Below, one piece after another: positions 17,729-27,127 of a DNA stretch of 64,000 nt. This DNA comes from Elusimicrobiota bacterium (GTDB lineage: Bacteria > Elusimicrobiota > Elusimicrobia > FEN-1173). Position numbers and translations under genes: made by a program. The notes beneath the pieces were generated by a model. The model had not been told where the DNA came from and searched no databases. It was given only the letters and a program-made list of their open reading frames with translations. The stretch is taken from NCBI GenBank assembly GCA_016714745.1, contig JADKCG010000014.1, positions 1 to 64,000 on the forward strand, in the 5' to 3' direction. The number at the start of each line of letters is the position of its first letter. Position 1 is the first letter of the stretch.

Positions 17729-20169
17729 GCCATCCTTTTTATCAGACGGGAGGCCACGCTGTCCAGGTCGCGAAGCCGACCGACGGAGACGGGCAATGAC
17801 CGGAGGAGGGCATCTATAAAGACAACGGAAGCGCTCCACAGTGGTGAATTTTCCGACAAACCTGAATAATCCATGGCAATGCTTTCCGGCGCGACGATCC
17901 GCCAGGCCATTCCCGGCCGGAGGGCAACGTCCTTTGCCAGCGCTTCCTGGACCACCAAAAGACGAACGACTCGACGGTCGCCGCTTCCCAAGGAAAAGGC
18001 CCCGGGCACCGTTCGGACCTGGACCCGGCTTCGGCCAAAACTCCAGAGGCTCAGGGCGAACGCCACCGCCTCATTTTCCGCGACAAACCGAATCTCTGTG
18101 TCGCGACCGCGAGACGCCAAACAGGCCCGCGCCAGAGCGCCCGCCCCCTTTCTGTCTGCTCCCACCGGCACTACCCAAACCCCGGCGTTCTCCTCTTTCA
18201 CCACTTGCCCCAGATCCCCTGACCATCCATCCCCCGCTTTGGCGTAGGCGTCCATCAAGCTCAGCAGAAAATTTTTGGATGTCACGGCGGAACGATCTCT
18301 CACAGCCGTCTCACCCAGCGCACCCACAAACCTGAACCGCGCCGTGGCGCTTCTTAGTTCCGCATCCACCGGTTTCGGCAGATCCAAAATGGCACGAAGG
18401 TCAATCTCCCCAGTCAAAACTTTTGAAGTGTCGTTTTGACTCTGGCCTTGGCCCAACGGGGACGGTGGCGGCGAAGCCCGAGACATGTCATGGAGATAGT
18501 GGATTCGTAACCCAACAGCGACCATCGCCACACCAAACACAATTCCCCATCCTCCCCAAACCATCAGGAACCCCCCGAACCCATAGAAAGCCATGAGAAA
18601 ATGGGCGAGCCAAGACAACTCTTTTCCCTGATCTGAAATTGAATGGGACCCAACAAACACAGGCTCCAAAATGACCGCCAAGATGGGAATAAGCCACATG
18701 TCCGGGAGGGACACCCCGAAACGGGCCAACATCCATGAGACAAGAAAAAAGGGCATCATCCAATGGAGAAAAAACTCCCAAAAAACCGTAAAAGTTAACT
18801 CCTTTTGCCTGAAAGAGGGGGAGTCTGGCGAAATCCTAAACAACCTCGCGACGAACTTCCAGACTGATTTCGTCAGGGAGGTTTGTGCCAGTGGGGAGGA
18901 TCCCCTTGTACGCTCATGAGTCGATGATTGCTTCGGCGGAGCATTGAATGTGTCGGGATCAGGCTCCCGCCCATGGGTCGGATTGTAATCGCCGAACAGG
19001 AGGATCAGTCGTTTGGCGGTGCGCGTTTGCCACTCCGGGTTTTCGCGAAACCCCTCCGGTATTTCAAAGTTAACATTGGGCACCGTTCCCGGCGTATGAG
19101 TGGCCCCCATGCCGTCGGTTAAAGGATTAAATGCGGGATTGATTTTCCCGGAAAGGTTGAAATCTCTAAGCGTTTGTCGATTTTTGTCAAATTCGTCATT
19201 CGACCCATTGAAAATAACGTCCCATGAAACCACCCGCTCGCCCCGCGTGGGCGCGACAACAACCTCATAATTTCCATCGAGTTTAACCCGGGCAAACACT
19301 CCCGCCGATGTTTTTTCGTCGTAGAGGTCTTTGATTTCTTGGACGATCGTTTCCGCCAATTGGTCCGGGGATTTTCCTCTAAACAAGATCGGACGGCCCG
19401 GGTAGCTCTCCAACTCTTCCCGGACAAATGTCTCCCCTGGCTTCGGCGGAGAGAGAGAATCCACATACGCCCAGAGCCCCCCCTCTTTTCTCTTGATTCC
19501 GTGCCAATGGAGGTGCTGTTGCGACGCTCCGCTAAACGCGCCATTGATCAGGACGGTAAATTCAGGCCCAAGGGCCCGGGCCGAAAGAAGAAAATCCAAA
19601 AATCGATTGTCTCGATCGTAGAGGTTTGGAACAGGATCCTCCGCGATAAACTGGAAATGGGGGAACCCATACTCACCCAGATTGATCGCCATGCGGTAAA
19701 CATTTTCCCCTGTTCCATGGATCGACGCAAAGAATTCCGGCGAGTTATTATTCAGAAGGCGGCAAAATAGACACTTTTCAGCTGGGTGCGCTTCCCGAAT
19801 GTCCCGCGGTGGAGGAGTAAATTCGGAAAGGGGACGCGATGGATCGTAAGCGGCGCGTTCTGCCACATCCACCAACACGATTTTAATCCCGTCCGATTCA
19901 ATGATAAATTCCCGATCGCGAGATTCATACAAATAGGGAAAATAGGGTTTCCCTTCCGGCTTCCCTTGAGCAATAAGCATGTTTCTGACTTTTTCAAAGT
20001 GAGTGGTCAGGATCTCTTGAGCAAACCCGATGGTTCCCTGAGCCCTGAGGTCTACCTGCGGGAGGCCATTCTCCATTTTTTCCCGTCCAAAGGTTTTGCT
20101 TTTTGTCAATAATTCCTGGGCTTCACTCGAACGCCATGTATCAAAGCCTATTTGACTCGCCTTTTGCAC
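17725..20169 (-). CDS. Large membrane protein with HIT/GalT-fold phosphorylase-like domain
   Basis: About 814 residues if started at GTG 20169, 32 bp after the stop of the preceding gene. The frame is open to 20544 but that part overlaps the upstream gene. An ATG at 20076 is an alternative. Residues about 130-235 contain EKCLFCRLLNNN, FPHFQFIAED and GASQQHLHWHG, the histidine motif of the HIT/GalT superfamily (galactose-1-phosphate uridylyltransferase, Ap4A and GDP-hexose phosphorylases). A membrane region with four or five hydrophobic segments follows (about 467-556), then an unrecognised C-terminal domain ending ASRLIKRMA. The protein upstream carries a second such histidine motif, so the two may form one enzyme pair. 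Nucleotidyl or phosphorylase activity is inferred. Confidence 0.6.
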   Translation of the reverse strand: MQKASQIGFDTWRSSEAQELLTKSKTFGREKMENGLPQVDLRAQGTIGFAQEILTTHFEKVRNMLIAQGKPEGKPYFPYLYESRDREFIIESDGIKIVLVDVAERAAYDPSRPLSEFTPPPRDIREAHPAEKCLFCRLLNNNSPEFFASIHGTGENVYRMAINLGEYGFPHFQFIAEDPVPNLYDRDNRFLDFLLSARALGPEFTVLINGAFSGASQQHLHWHGIKRKEGGLWAYVDSLSPPKPGETFVREELESYPGRPILFRGKSPDQLAETIVQEIKDLYDEKTSAGVFARVKLDGNYEVVVAPTRGERVVSWDVIFNGSNDEFDKNRQTLRDFNLSGKINPAFNPLTDGMGATHTPGTVPNVNFEIPEGFRENPEWQTRTAKRLILLFGDYNPTHGREPDPDTFNAPPKQSSTHERTRGSSPLAQTSLTKSVWKFVARLFRISPDSPSFRQKELTFTVFWEFFLHWMMPFFLVSWMLARFGVSLPDMWLIPILAVILEPVFVGSHSISDQGKELSWLAHFLMAFYGFGGFLMVWGGWGIVFGVAMVAVGLRIHYLHDMSRASPPPSPLGQGQSQNDTSKVLTGEIDLRAILDLPKPVDAELRSATARFRFVGALGETAVRDRSAVTSKNFLLSLMDAYAKAGDGWSGDLGQVVKEENAGVWVVPVGADRKGAGALARACLASRGRDTEIRFVAENEAVAFALSLWSFGRSRVQVRTVPGAFSLGSGDRRVVRLLVVQEALAKDVALRPGMAWRIVAPESIAMDYSGLSENSPLWSASVVFIDALLRSLPVSVGRLRDLDSVASRLIKRMA

Positions 20170-20200
20170 TGAATCCCGCCAGTTCCGTGGGAGATAAATC

Positions 20201-23200
20201 CTAGGGGAAGAATTGATTAACAGCAATCCCCCAGTTGACTGAGATTCTGATTTTGATCTGTTTAATATATTGGCCTGGTAAGGTTCTAGCTCTTTGGGAG
20301 AAAGGGGCATATTCCGCCATTTCCTCAGCGATGGATTCGTCTGTGGCGGCATTAAACGCGTCTTCGCTTTGAACGGCGGTTCGTTCACCGACTGGCGCAA
20401 ACAGGGCGCACCCCGTGCATTCATACCAAGCAATTCCAGTGCCGGACTTGGTGGGACCTTCCACTTTTCGTGGGAAGAGAAAAATTCTTTTCCCCTCTCC
20501 AGGGGGCCCCCGAGCAAATAAAGCGTTGAAGGGTTGATTTTCATTTTGAAAGGATTCTGCCAGCGACACGGCTGTTGCCACCAGGGTGGCTTCGCTGTCT
20601 CCGGTCACCACAAAACAGGGGATGGGCCAATTCTGCAATTTCCACACTTTCACTCCATCCATTTCGCTCAACATTTCATTTCCAGAGCCGCCAAACGCTT
20701 TTTCCACGGGAAGTGCATCGCTTAAGATCCCTTGGAGATGCAAGTGAGGGATTGAGGCAAACGCGCCGACACTGTTGTAGGCCACCTTCAACTTTTCTCC
20801 CCCTGTTCCATCCAGCAACCGCAGGGCCGTTTTCACCGCCAGGGGAGTGAGCTGTTGGGAATGTCGTCGAGACCGTTCCGGGGTAAAAAGCACATGGCGG
20901 GGTTCAAGCGGATTGATGTTTGCTATGACATCCACGAAAAGGGGATCGCCGTCTCCTTTGAGCTCGACGTTTTCAGCGAGAATTTCATTTGGATTGAAAT
21001 TTTCTTTGTCAAAATGGAAACCCGAAGGATTAAAAGGCGTGAGGACTCGAGCCGTTTGCATTTGCGCGGGGCGTTTTCCGGCGCGATCCGGATTAAAGAC
21101 CGCTTGGAAACGGTTAAGAATGCGCTTTTTCATTTTGGCGAGACTGTACCGAAACACATCCCCCTTCCCCATTTTTTCATCCCACACACGCCAGAGAGGG
21201 GCTAAATCCAATTGCCCATCCGCCATCATTTCTTGACCCACCCGGAGAGCCTCTTCACTTGACACCTGTTTTCTGGGTGAATTTCCTGCGGCGGACCCCG
21301 CATCGGGTTTGGCCATCCCCTGCGAACGCTTACGGGCAATCATGAACTGATTTAACTTTGGGTGAGTGACCAGCGCTCCGACCATGGAGGAAAGAATGCC
21401 AGTGGCGAAGGGCGCCAAAAAGAACCCATCTCCCAGAGCCAACAGGCTCATGACTTTCAATACAATGGTGAACAACGTCAACGAGGACAAGGCAGACCCA
21501 AAAAGGACTATGCGCACATCTTGTTTATATTCTTTCAACGATCGATTAATCCCGATCGCTTGGAGAGCGAGCCTTGCCCTCTCTCCGTGAAGGGAAACGA
21601 GGCGCGCGATCGAAACGCCCAAGAGAGCGATCCCTCCGGTCCATTGAAGCAAGAAGAGGGGCCCACCCGAGAGACCCATCGAAAATCCGACCAAATGCCC
21701 CAGGATTACACCGACCGGTAACCCCAGAAAAAAAATGGCCTCGCGGGCCATTTTGGCTCGGTAATCACTTTTGGATAAAACAGGATGTTGACCAAACTCT
21801 TGTTTTCCCCGCCCGTTGGTGTAAGTGAATTCATAGGCATGGTCCGCAAAATGGAAGACAACACTTGAAATTCCCGCTTTGAACGTTGTCGTGATTTTTT
21901 TGATCCGCAATCGGAATCGGTCCGAAAGAAAAGCTTTTGCGATCGACTCGGCGCTCCTTCCGCCGGTTTTTGATTGTTCAACCACAGCGGTTTCCCCGGT
22001 CACTTGAAAAGCGGTGGTGGGGGCCATGGGGGCCTTCGCCACAAAGAGCTTTTCGGCGGAAAACAACTGTTCCAGGGGGGTCTTTTCTTGGCTGAAAACG
22101 CTGAGGTAGGCGGATCCCGATACGGCCTCGATCTTTGTGATCCGGGGAACAAACTCGACCACGGTCGTCCCCCGCGCCACCAATAACTTTTTGATCCCTG
22201 TACCGTGAAACCCCCCCGCCACAAGGACAGCGGTTTGACATTTAGCCTGCCCCATGGATTCCAGCAGACGGTCCGACATGGACGTGTCGCGCTTTTCGGC
22301 TTCGCGATAAAACGATTCATAAATCGCCCGCTGAGATGGAGCCAGGAGCATGGACGTGGTCGAAAAAGTTTGAGCTTTGTATTCAATCCATTCGGTTGAG
22401 GTGAGCGCAAATTTCGTTAATGCGGTTAAAAGATGTAACCGTTCAGATTCTCCCAGAAGATTCTTCTCTTCCGGCCGGACGGCCAGACGGTTGGCCACCG
22501 CCTTTGCTGTTTGAGAAAGCTCCTCCTGCAATTGTTCCATCCTCAAACTCTGGGCCATCAAGACATAGGCCATGTATTGATGGAGAGCGGAATAGGATTC
22601 CCAGGCTAAACCGTTGGACTCACACAGGTGTTTCAAATACGCGTAAAAAGATCCCTGGGAGAGCCTGCCCGCTTTGAACGCGGCACTTTGGGCGGCCAAA
22701 TCGGACAACCCCTGTTCCGAGAGCCGTTCGACCAACCGCTCCAACACTTCTGTTCGTTCCTCTTCGGCTTTTCGGAAACTAATTTCTTTTTCGAGAATCA
22801 CGGCTTTTTGAAAGAGTCTTAACTGGGGGGGAAGGGGCGCAGTGTGCGCGGCCAGTGTTTCTATGTGATGGGGAAGCGCCACCTTTCCTTCTCGATAGGC
22901 ACGGAGCGCCCGGTCAAACGTTTGAAGGGCGGGAGAAAAAATAATTTCTTTTTGCGTCGCGAGATCGCGATCGGCCGCTTCCAATAATTTCATGTCTTCC
23001 GCATGATTTATTAGAGAATGACGGTACGCTTCCACATTCAATCGATGATGTATTTCGTCGTCCACCCCCACAAACGGTGCAGAGGACTTTTCGAGAAGCA
23101 TCCCTCCGTGGATGGGGCCAGAAATCACATGCCGCGCCAAAAGATCGTTGGCAACGATCCGCATCGTGTCCCTTGAGGGGAACCGCTGATACGGTTTTAG

Positions 23201-23761
23201 GTCCAGGGGAGCAAACGCTCCCTCCAAACCCATCAACCCCACGGCGCCTGACGAAAGGAGGCGTCCCACCGCACCGGAAATATGGGTTTGGGCTTCGATG
23301 TTTTCATGGATGTCCTGAATATGAACAACGATCCGTTGGCTGGGCCCCGGGGGAAGAGAGATCGACCGAACAGACCCAAATTCACTGGGAAGTGATTGCA
23401 GTATTTTTGCAAGCGACGGAGATAGGGGCTCGGGGTTTGAGCCACGAAGACCCCGCGTCACTCGAGGGGGGGGGGTTCCTCGAGAAAGCGTATCGAAGGA
23501 TTGGTCCGCCAATAGGGAGGATGGACCCATGGCAGAAAAATCCGACGTTGATGCCAATAGGGCGATGGACTGAGGCGGGTTTTTGGTTCTGGTCAGGGTT
23601 GCCTTGCGCCGGTCTTTCCAGAACGATCCCTCGACAACGGAAGAAGCAACAGAATTCCCCGCAAGGAACGCCGACAAAACAGCCGCCAGCCCCCGCCGCG
23701 CGAGGGCGCTGTGCGCCCGAAAGAGAAAGAAAGCCTTCTTCACTTCTCTCAGAGTCGTCAT
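20201..23761 (-). CDS. Giant-family protein: ChaN/TIKI-like N domain plus GDP-hexose phosphorylase-like C domain
   Basis: 1,186 residues. A signal-like segment (about 24-42) is followed by SFWKDRRKA, a motif shared with two other giants here. Residues about 140-560 match them throughout: VVHIQDIHENIEAQ, LMGLEGAF, FVGVDDEIHHRLNVEAYR, VLVAGGFHGTG and FSQEKTPLEQLF. The spacing of these motifs resembles ChaN/TIKI/erythromycin-esterase-like proteins, but the relation is distant. Two membrane pairs follow (about 673-795). The C-terminal domain (about 920-1110) resembles plant VTC2-type GDP-hexose phosphorylases: NPLEPRHVLFTPER, AYNSVGAFASIPHLHLQG. No ribosome site is visible; TAGCAT seven bases before ATG suggests a leaderless transcript. 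First gene of an operon with the 814-residue protein, GH1 and GH5. Confidence 0.65.
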   Translation of the reverse strand: MTTLREVKKAFFLFRAHSALARRGLAAVLSAFLAGNSVASSVVEGSFWKDRRKATLTRTKNPPQSIALLASTSDFSAMGPSSLLADQSFDTLSRGTPPPRVTRGLRGSNPEPLSPSLAKILQSLPSEFGSVRSISLPPGPSQRIVVHIQDIHENIEAQTHISGAVGRLLSSGAVGLMGLEGAFAPLDLKPYQRFPSRDTMRIVANDLLARHVISGPIHGGMLLEKSSAPFVGVDDEIHHRLNVEAYRHSLINHAEDMKLLEAADRDLATQKEIIFSPALQTFDRALRAYREGKVALPHHIETLAAHTAPLPPQLRLFQKAVILEKEISFRKAEEERTEVLERLVERLSEQGLSDLAAQSAAFKAGRLSQGSFYAYLKHLCESNGLAWESYSALHQYMAYVLMAQSLRMEQLQEELSQTAKAVANRLAVRPEEKNLLGESERLHLLTALTKFALTSTEWIEYKAQTFSTTSMLLAPSQRAIYESFYREAEKRDTSMSDRLLESMGQAKCQTAVLVAGGFHGTGIKKLLVARGTTVVEFVPRITKIEAVSGSAYLSVFSQEKTPLEQLFSAEKLFVAKAPMAPTTAFQVTGETAVVEQSKTGGRSAESIAKAFLSDRFRLRIKKITTTFKAGISSVVFHFADHAYEFTYTNGRGKQEFGQHPVLSKSDYRAKMAREAIFFLGLPVGVILGHLVGFSMGLSGGPLFLLQWTGGIALLGVSIARLVSLHGERARLALQAIGINRSLKEYKQDVRIVLFGSALSSLTLFTIVLKVMSLLALGDGFFLAPFATGILSSMVGALVTHPKLNQFMIARKRSQGMAKPDAGSAAGNSPRKQVSSEEALRVGQEMMADGQLDLAPLWRVWDEKMGKGDVFRYSLAKMKKRILNRFQAVFNPDRAGKRPAQMQTARVLTPFNPSGFHFDKENFNPNEILAENVELKGDGDPLFVDVIANINPLEPRHVLFTPERSRRHSQQLTPLAVKTALRLLDGTGGEKLKVAYNSVGAFASIPHLHLQGILSDALPVEKAFGGSGNEMLSEMDGVKVWKLQNWPIPCFVVTGDSEATLVATAVSLAESFQNENQPFNALFARGPPGEGKRIFLFPRKVEGPTKSGTGIAWYECTGCALFAPVGERTAVQSEDAFNAATDESIAEEMAEYAPFSQRARTLPGQYIKQIKIRISVNWGIAVNQFFP

Positions 23762-23797
23762 CGATAAAATGCTAGCAGAAGAACCCCGAAGATTGGC

Positions 23798-23823
23798 TTA
23801 AGAAATTGTAAATATTTTGTAAA
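23798..23823 (-). promoter_or_regulatory. Tandem TTGTAAA box upstream of the 1,186-residue giant
   Basis: On the plus strand TTAAGAA is followed by TTGTAAA (23806-23812) and again TTGTAAA (23817-23823), an 11-bp period. On the gene strand these are TTTACAA repeats about 40 bp before the start. The same arrangement precedes the other two genes of this family. Confidence 0.65.
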
Positions 23824-23842
23824 CGGCGGTTATTATTGACAC

Positions 23843-23890
23843 CTCTGTCGTCATTTGGCATGCTATATGACGACAGAGTCGTCATATGAC
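23843..23890 (+). promoter_or_regulatory. Inverted repeat and promoter, DUF4143 copy 3
   Basis: CTCTGTCGTCAT (23843-23854) and ATGACGACAGAG (23867-23878) are perfect 12-bp arms, 12 bp apart. A second perfect palindrome, GTCATATGAC (23881-23890), covers the start codon. TTGACA lies at 23836-23841. A -10 is less clear (TATATG at 23864-23869). Confidence 0.65.
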
Positions 23891-25031
23891 AAAATCGCTG
23901 GAACTGACCCGTTGTCTCCCTTTGGCCGACCTTTTGGCGAAGAAGTCCTATTTTCTTTTTGGGCCACGCCAAACCGGGAAGACGCACCTGATCCAAAAGA
24001 GTCTTCCCAAAACCCGGGTCTATGACTTACTGGACGGAGCGACATTGGCGGCCCTCAGCCAAAACCCGGGTCGGATCGAGCAGGAGCTCGCTCCTCAGGA
24101 TCAATGGGTTGTCATCGATGAAGTTCAACGTCTTCCGGAGCTTCTGAACGAAGTTCATCGGCTGATTGAGAAAAGAAAGCTCCATTTTCTGATGACCGGG
24201 TCCAGCGCGCGCAAACTTTGTCGCACGGGCGTCAACCTTTTGGGCGGACGGGCGAGAACAAAATATCTTCATCCTCTCTCCGCGACCGAACTCGGAAATC
24301 ATTTTGATCTGAACCGCGCCCTTTCCATCGGTCTCATCCCATCCATTTACCTCTCCGATGATCCCCCGGCGGATTTAGAGGCCTACACTGGGACGTACCT
24401 TAAAGAAGAAATTATGGCGGAGGGCGCGGTCCGCAATTTGCCGGCCTTCAGCCGATTCGTTCACGTGGCGGCCCTCTGCAACGCAACCGTTGTGAACTTC
24501 ACCAACGTGGCCAACGACGCCCAGGTCAAACGAACCACCGTCTACGAATATTTTGAGATTCTGCGCGACACGCTCATCCTTCGAGAACTGCCGGCCTGGC
24601 GGGAAGGGAGATCACGCAAACCCCGGGTCTCATCAAAATATTATTTTTTTGACACGGGGGTCGCTCACCATCTTCAGGGTCGCGATGTCCACCCTGGAAC
24701 CTCAGAGTTCGGAGCCGCCTTTGAGACGTATATCCTCCACGAGCTCACCTGTCGCCAAGACTATAATGGGCTCCCACCGTTGTCATTCTGGAGCTCCGCG
24801 TCCGGATTAGAAGTCGACTTTCTGATCGGCGACCAGATCGCCCTGGAGGTCAAAGCCAAAACGAACGTCTCTCCTCATGATCTTCGGTCTCTCCACGCCA
24901 TCAAAGAGGAAGGGGTGTTCCGCCGTCTTATTTGCGTTTCGCTCGAACCCCATTCACGAAAGGTGGAGGGCATCGATATCCTTCCCTTGTCCGACTTCCT
25001 GAAAGCCCTCTGGTCCGGCGACTTTAGCTGA
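23886..25031 (+). CDS. AAA+ ATPase with DUF4143 domain (copy 3)
   Basis: 381 residues. Walker A GPRQTGKTH (Arg-Gln replaces Arg-Gly), Walker B WVVIDEVQRLP, sensor MTGSSARKL, and C-terminal GLEVDFLIG...LEVK. The start codon lies within a palindrome; no ribosome site is present. The gene lies divergently from the 1,186-residue giant with only 124 bp between starts, so its operator and the giant's tandem repeat share one short region. Twelve bases after its stop begins a remnant of the giant protein family's C terminus. Confidence 0.85.
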   Translation: MTKSLELTRCLPLADLLAKKSYFLFGPRQTGKTHLIQKSLPKTRVYDLLDGATLAALSQNPGRIEQELAPQDQWVVIDEVQRLPELLNEVHRLIEKRKLHFLMTGSSARKLCRTGVNLLGGRARTKYLHPLSATELGNHFDLNRALSIGLIPSIYLSDDPPADLEAYTGTYLKEEIMAEGAVRNLPAFSRFVHVAALCNATVVNFTNVANDAQVKRTTVYEYFEILRDTLILRELPAWREGRSRKPRVSSKYYFFDTGVAHHLQGRDVHPGTSEFGAAFETYILHELTCRQDYNGLPPLSFWSSASGLEVDFLIGDQIALEVKAKTNVSPHDLRSLHAIKEEGVFRRLICVSLEPHSRKVEGIDILPLSDFLKALWSGDFS

Positions 25032-25040
25032 ACGATCGTT

Positions 25041-25128
25041 TTCTATGCCATCCTCTTGATCAAGCGGGAGGCGGAACTGTTCGGTGCCTTGTTCACTTGA
25101 AAAGCCGGATACGGGAAATTCGCCTGTC
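25041..25128 (-). pseudogene. Remnant of a giant-type C terminus
   Basis: The minus strand reads ANFPYPAFQVNKAPNSS then ASRLIKRMA and a stop. The last nine residues are identical to the end of the 814-residue protein (17725-20169), and the DNA there is also similar (TATGCCATCC versus CATGCCATCC, both with CGGGAGGC). The IS4 element is inserted within its 5' side. It is too short to prove by itself. Confidence 0.4.
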
Positions 25129-25130
25129 CG

Positions 25131-25140
25131 ATTCCGTGAG
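25131..25140 (+). repeat. Target-site duplication, left copy
   Basis: ATTCCGTGAG, repeated exactly at 27021-27030 on the other side of the insertion sequence. Confidence 0.85.
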
Positions 25141-25172
25141 CTTTCTATTACCCACATCTTTAACGTTACGGC

Positions 25173-25478
25173 TCACCCCTTCTTGAAGATGGCGATGTTG
25201 GTCTGGATGAGCTTCTGAATGATTGCTCGTATCTTGGCGTAGTTGGAAATCAGGTGTTTCATTTCCGCGAGCCTGTTCCTCGGGATGTAGACAATCTGCG
25301 TTTTTTGCCCACCGTCTTTGTAAGTCAAACGGTAAGCCATGGTTCCGGACTTCCTCTTGCAAATGCAATGAGCCCGCCTACAAACGCCGCAGACCCCGGT
25401 GATGGAACCCTTGATAAAGCCGTTGGTTGCCGCCAGGTGCTCCATTAATCTTTTCCGTTGGTTGATGGGATTTCTCAT
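25173..25478 (-). CDS. Passenger protein with DUF6788-like zinc-ribbon
   Basis: 101 residues from ATG 25478 with GAAGGAG upstream. GSITGVCGVCRRAHCICKRK contains four cysteines, followed by AYRLTYKDGGQKTQIVYIP and EMKHLISNYAKIRAIIQ. This resembles the short DUF6788-type proteins found near transposases in many bacteria, whose role is unknown. It lies inside the insertion sequence, divergent from the transposase, with a palindrome in the shared promoter region, so it may regulate or assist transposition. Confidence 0.65.
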   Translation of the reverse strand: MRNPINQRKRLMEHLAATNGFIKGSITGVCGVCRRAHCICKRKSGTMAYRLTYKDGGQKTQIVYIPRNRLAEMKHLISNYAKIRAIIQKLIQTNIAIFKKG

Positions 25479-25502
25479 GGCTACTCCTTCTTGTTTATTA
25501 AG

Positions 25503-25519
25503 GATGTATAATATACATC
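25503..25519. promoter_or_regulatory. Palindrome in the divergent promoter of the IS
   Basis: GATGTATA and TATACATC around a central A form a perfect 17-bp palindrome. A TATAAT hexamer (25507-25512) for the transposase lies within it, so a bound protein would block transcription. Confidence 0.5.
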
Positions 25520-25558
25520 TATTACAACAAGGATGCTTGCAAACAAGGAGGCCTTTTC

Positions 25559-27013
25559 ATGTCAAACGGACCGGGCGGCGGATGGGCGGCGGAAGAAATG
25601 GCACGGGCGGATTTGGGTGATAAGAGGCTTAAAGACCGGCTGATATCGATATGCGACCGATTCTCGGAATCACCGGAAAGCCCCATCAACCAGGCCTGCG
25701 AAGACTGGGCGGAAACGAAAGCGGCCTACCGGTTTTTCAACAATCAAGACGTCGAGCCCGACGCCATCCTTGAAGCCCACCGGCGAAAGACAGCTGAACG
25801 TATAAAACCTCACAAGACGGTCCTCGCAATTCAGGACACGAGTTATTTCATCTATACCCCCCATACCGAAACTAAAGGCTTGGGAACGATATCGCGCAAG
25901 AAAGGGAAGAATGTTGAAAACATTCTTTCCAAAGGACTGGTCATGCATACGTGTCTGGGCGTGACAACCGATGGGCTACCATTAGGGCTTCTGGATCAGA
26001 AGGTATTTGCACGCAAGCTTCGCACGGCGGAACGGCGGCGACTGGACAAGTCCAATCTGACCCCCATCGAAGAGAAAGAGAGTTTCCGATGGCTTGAATC
26101 ACTGGAGAAGACGAAAGCGATAACGGGGGGAACCCGGGTGGTCACTGTTTGTGACCGCGAGGCCGACATGTACGGCCTCTTTGAGTTGAGCCACCGCCTC
26201 CAATCCCCGTTGCTGGTCCGGGCCAAGGTGGATCGTCCCATCAACAAGAAGTCCAGGTATGCGGAGAAGGATGCCGTAAAGCTTTGGAATTTCATGAACG
26301 ACAGTCCGGTATCAGGAACTCTCACCATGGAGATTCCAAAACGGAAAGCGACGGCGCATGCCAAAGAGAGGAACGCGCGAACGGCCATTCTGACCGTCAA
26401 GTTCGGAGCTTTCTTTTGAACCCATCCCGAAACGACATCAAACACCGCACGACTGATCTTCCGGATATACCGCTGAATGCCGTTTACGCCTATGAAGCCG
26501 ATCCGCCAGAGAATGAAGAACCTGTCGAATGGATGTTACTGACCGACCTCCACATTTCCAACTTTCAAGAAGCTTGCGAGAAGGTGCGGTGGTATTGTCT
26601 GCGGTGGAGAATCGAAATGTTTTTCAAAGTTCTGAAGTCCGGGTTTAGGGTCGAGGATTGCCGGCTCGCGACAGCCGATCGACTGATGCGTTATCTCTCC
26701 GTTATGAGCGTTGTCGCCTGGCGGCTCTTTATGATCACGCTGATTTCAAGAACGGACCCCGACGCCCCATGCACGACCCTGCTTTCCGACCTCGAATGGA
26801 AAGTCCTGTTTCAAAGATCAATAAGGAAAGCCTCTACCGAAAAAGGCTCCCACCACCGGCGATATCGTTGTATGGATCGCCCGGCTCGGCGGTTTCTTGG
26901 CACGTAAATCCGACGGCATGCCAGGAACTTTAACTCTCTGGAGGGGATGGAAACGATTGACGGATCTTACCGAAGGGTGGGAACTCGCCTTGAAGGCTCA
27001 GATATGTGGGTAA
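25559..27013 (+). pseudogene. IS4/Tn5-type transposase, two frameshifts
   Basis: Read as a whole, the frame spans 485 codons, the length of Tn5-family transposases. It starts at ATG 25559 after AAGGAGG. The first part includes YRFFNNQDV, AIQDTS (first catalytic Asp), TVCDREADMYG (second Asp) and LLVRAKVDR. The frame breaks near 26,410 and resumes in another frame with IPLNAVYAYE, WRIEMFFKVLKSG (the YREK-like Glu). It returns to the first frame near 26,830 to give IARLGGFLARKSDG and ends at TAA 27011-27013. Both breaks are single-base changes. It ends within the terminal repeat. Confidence 0.82.
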
Positions 27014-27020
27014 TAGAAAG

Positions 27021-27030
27021 ATTCCGTGAG
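27021..27030 (+). repeat. Target-site duplication, right copy
   Basis: ATTCCGTGAG, identical to 25131-25140. An 8-bp G/C hairpin (27035-27054) follows in the host DNA. Confidence 0.85.
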
Positions 27031-27127
27031 GGATCCGGGGGGGGCACCCCCCGGGGCTACTCGACAAAAAAAACGACTTTTTAGGCGGGAAGATTCTGGG
27101 AGTGCCCGGCTCCAGCCCGGCTTATTT

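Larger units (their letters stand above)
25141..27020 (+). mobile_element. IS4-family (IS50/Tn5-like) insertion sequence
   Basis: 1,880 bp bounded by perfect 17-bp terminal inverted repeats, CTTTCTATTACCCACAT at 25141-25157 and its reverse complement at 27004-27020, and flanked by a 10-bp direct repeat. It carries a transposase gene broken by frameshifts and a divergent passenger gene. The intact ends and exact duplication point to a fairly recent insertion. Confidence 0.88.

Noticed and set aside
20201..20544. Upstream extension of the 814-residue protein to 20544
   Set aside because: It would overlap the VTC2-like domain end of the upstream gene by more than 300 bp and has no ribosome site.
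23464..23475. G10 run inside the 1,186-residue gene as a frameshift site
   Set aside because: The frame is intact on both sides, so there is no evidence of a shift at present.
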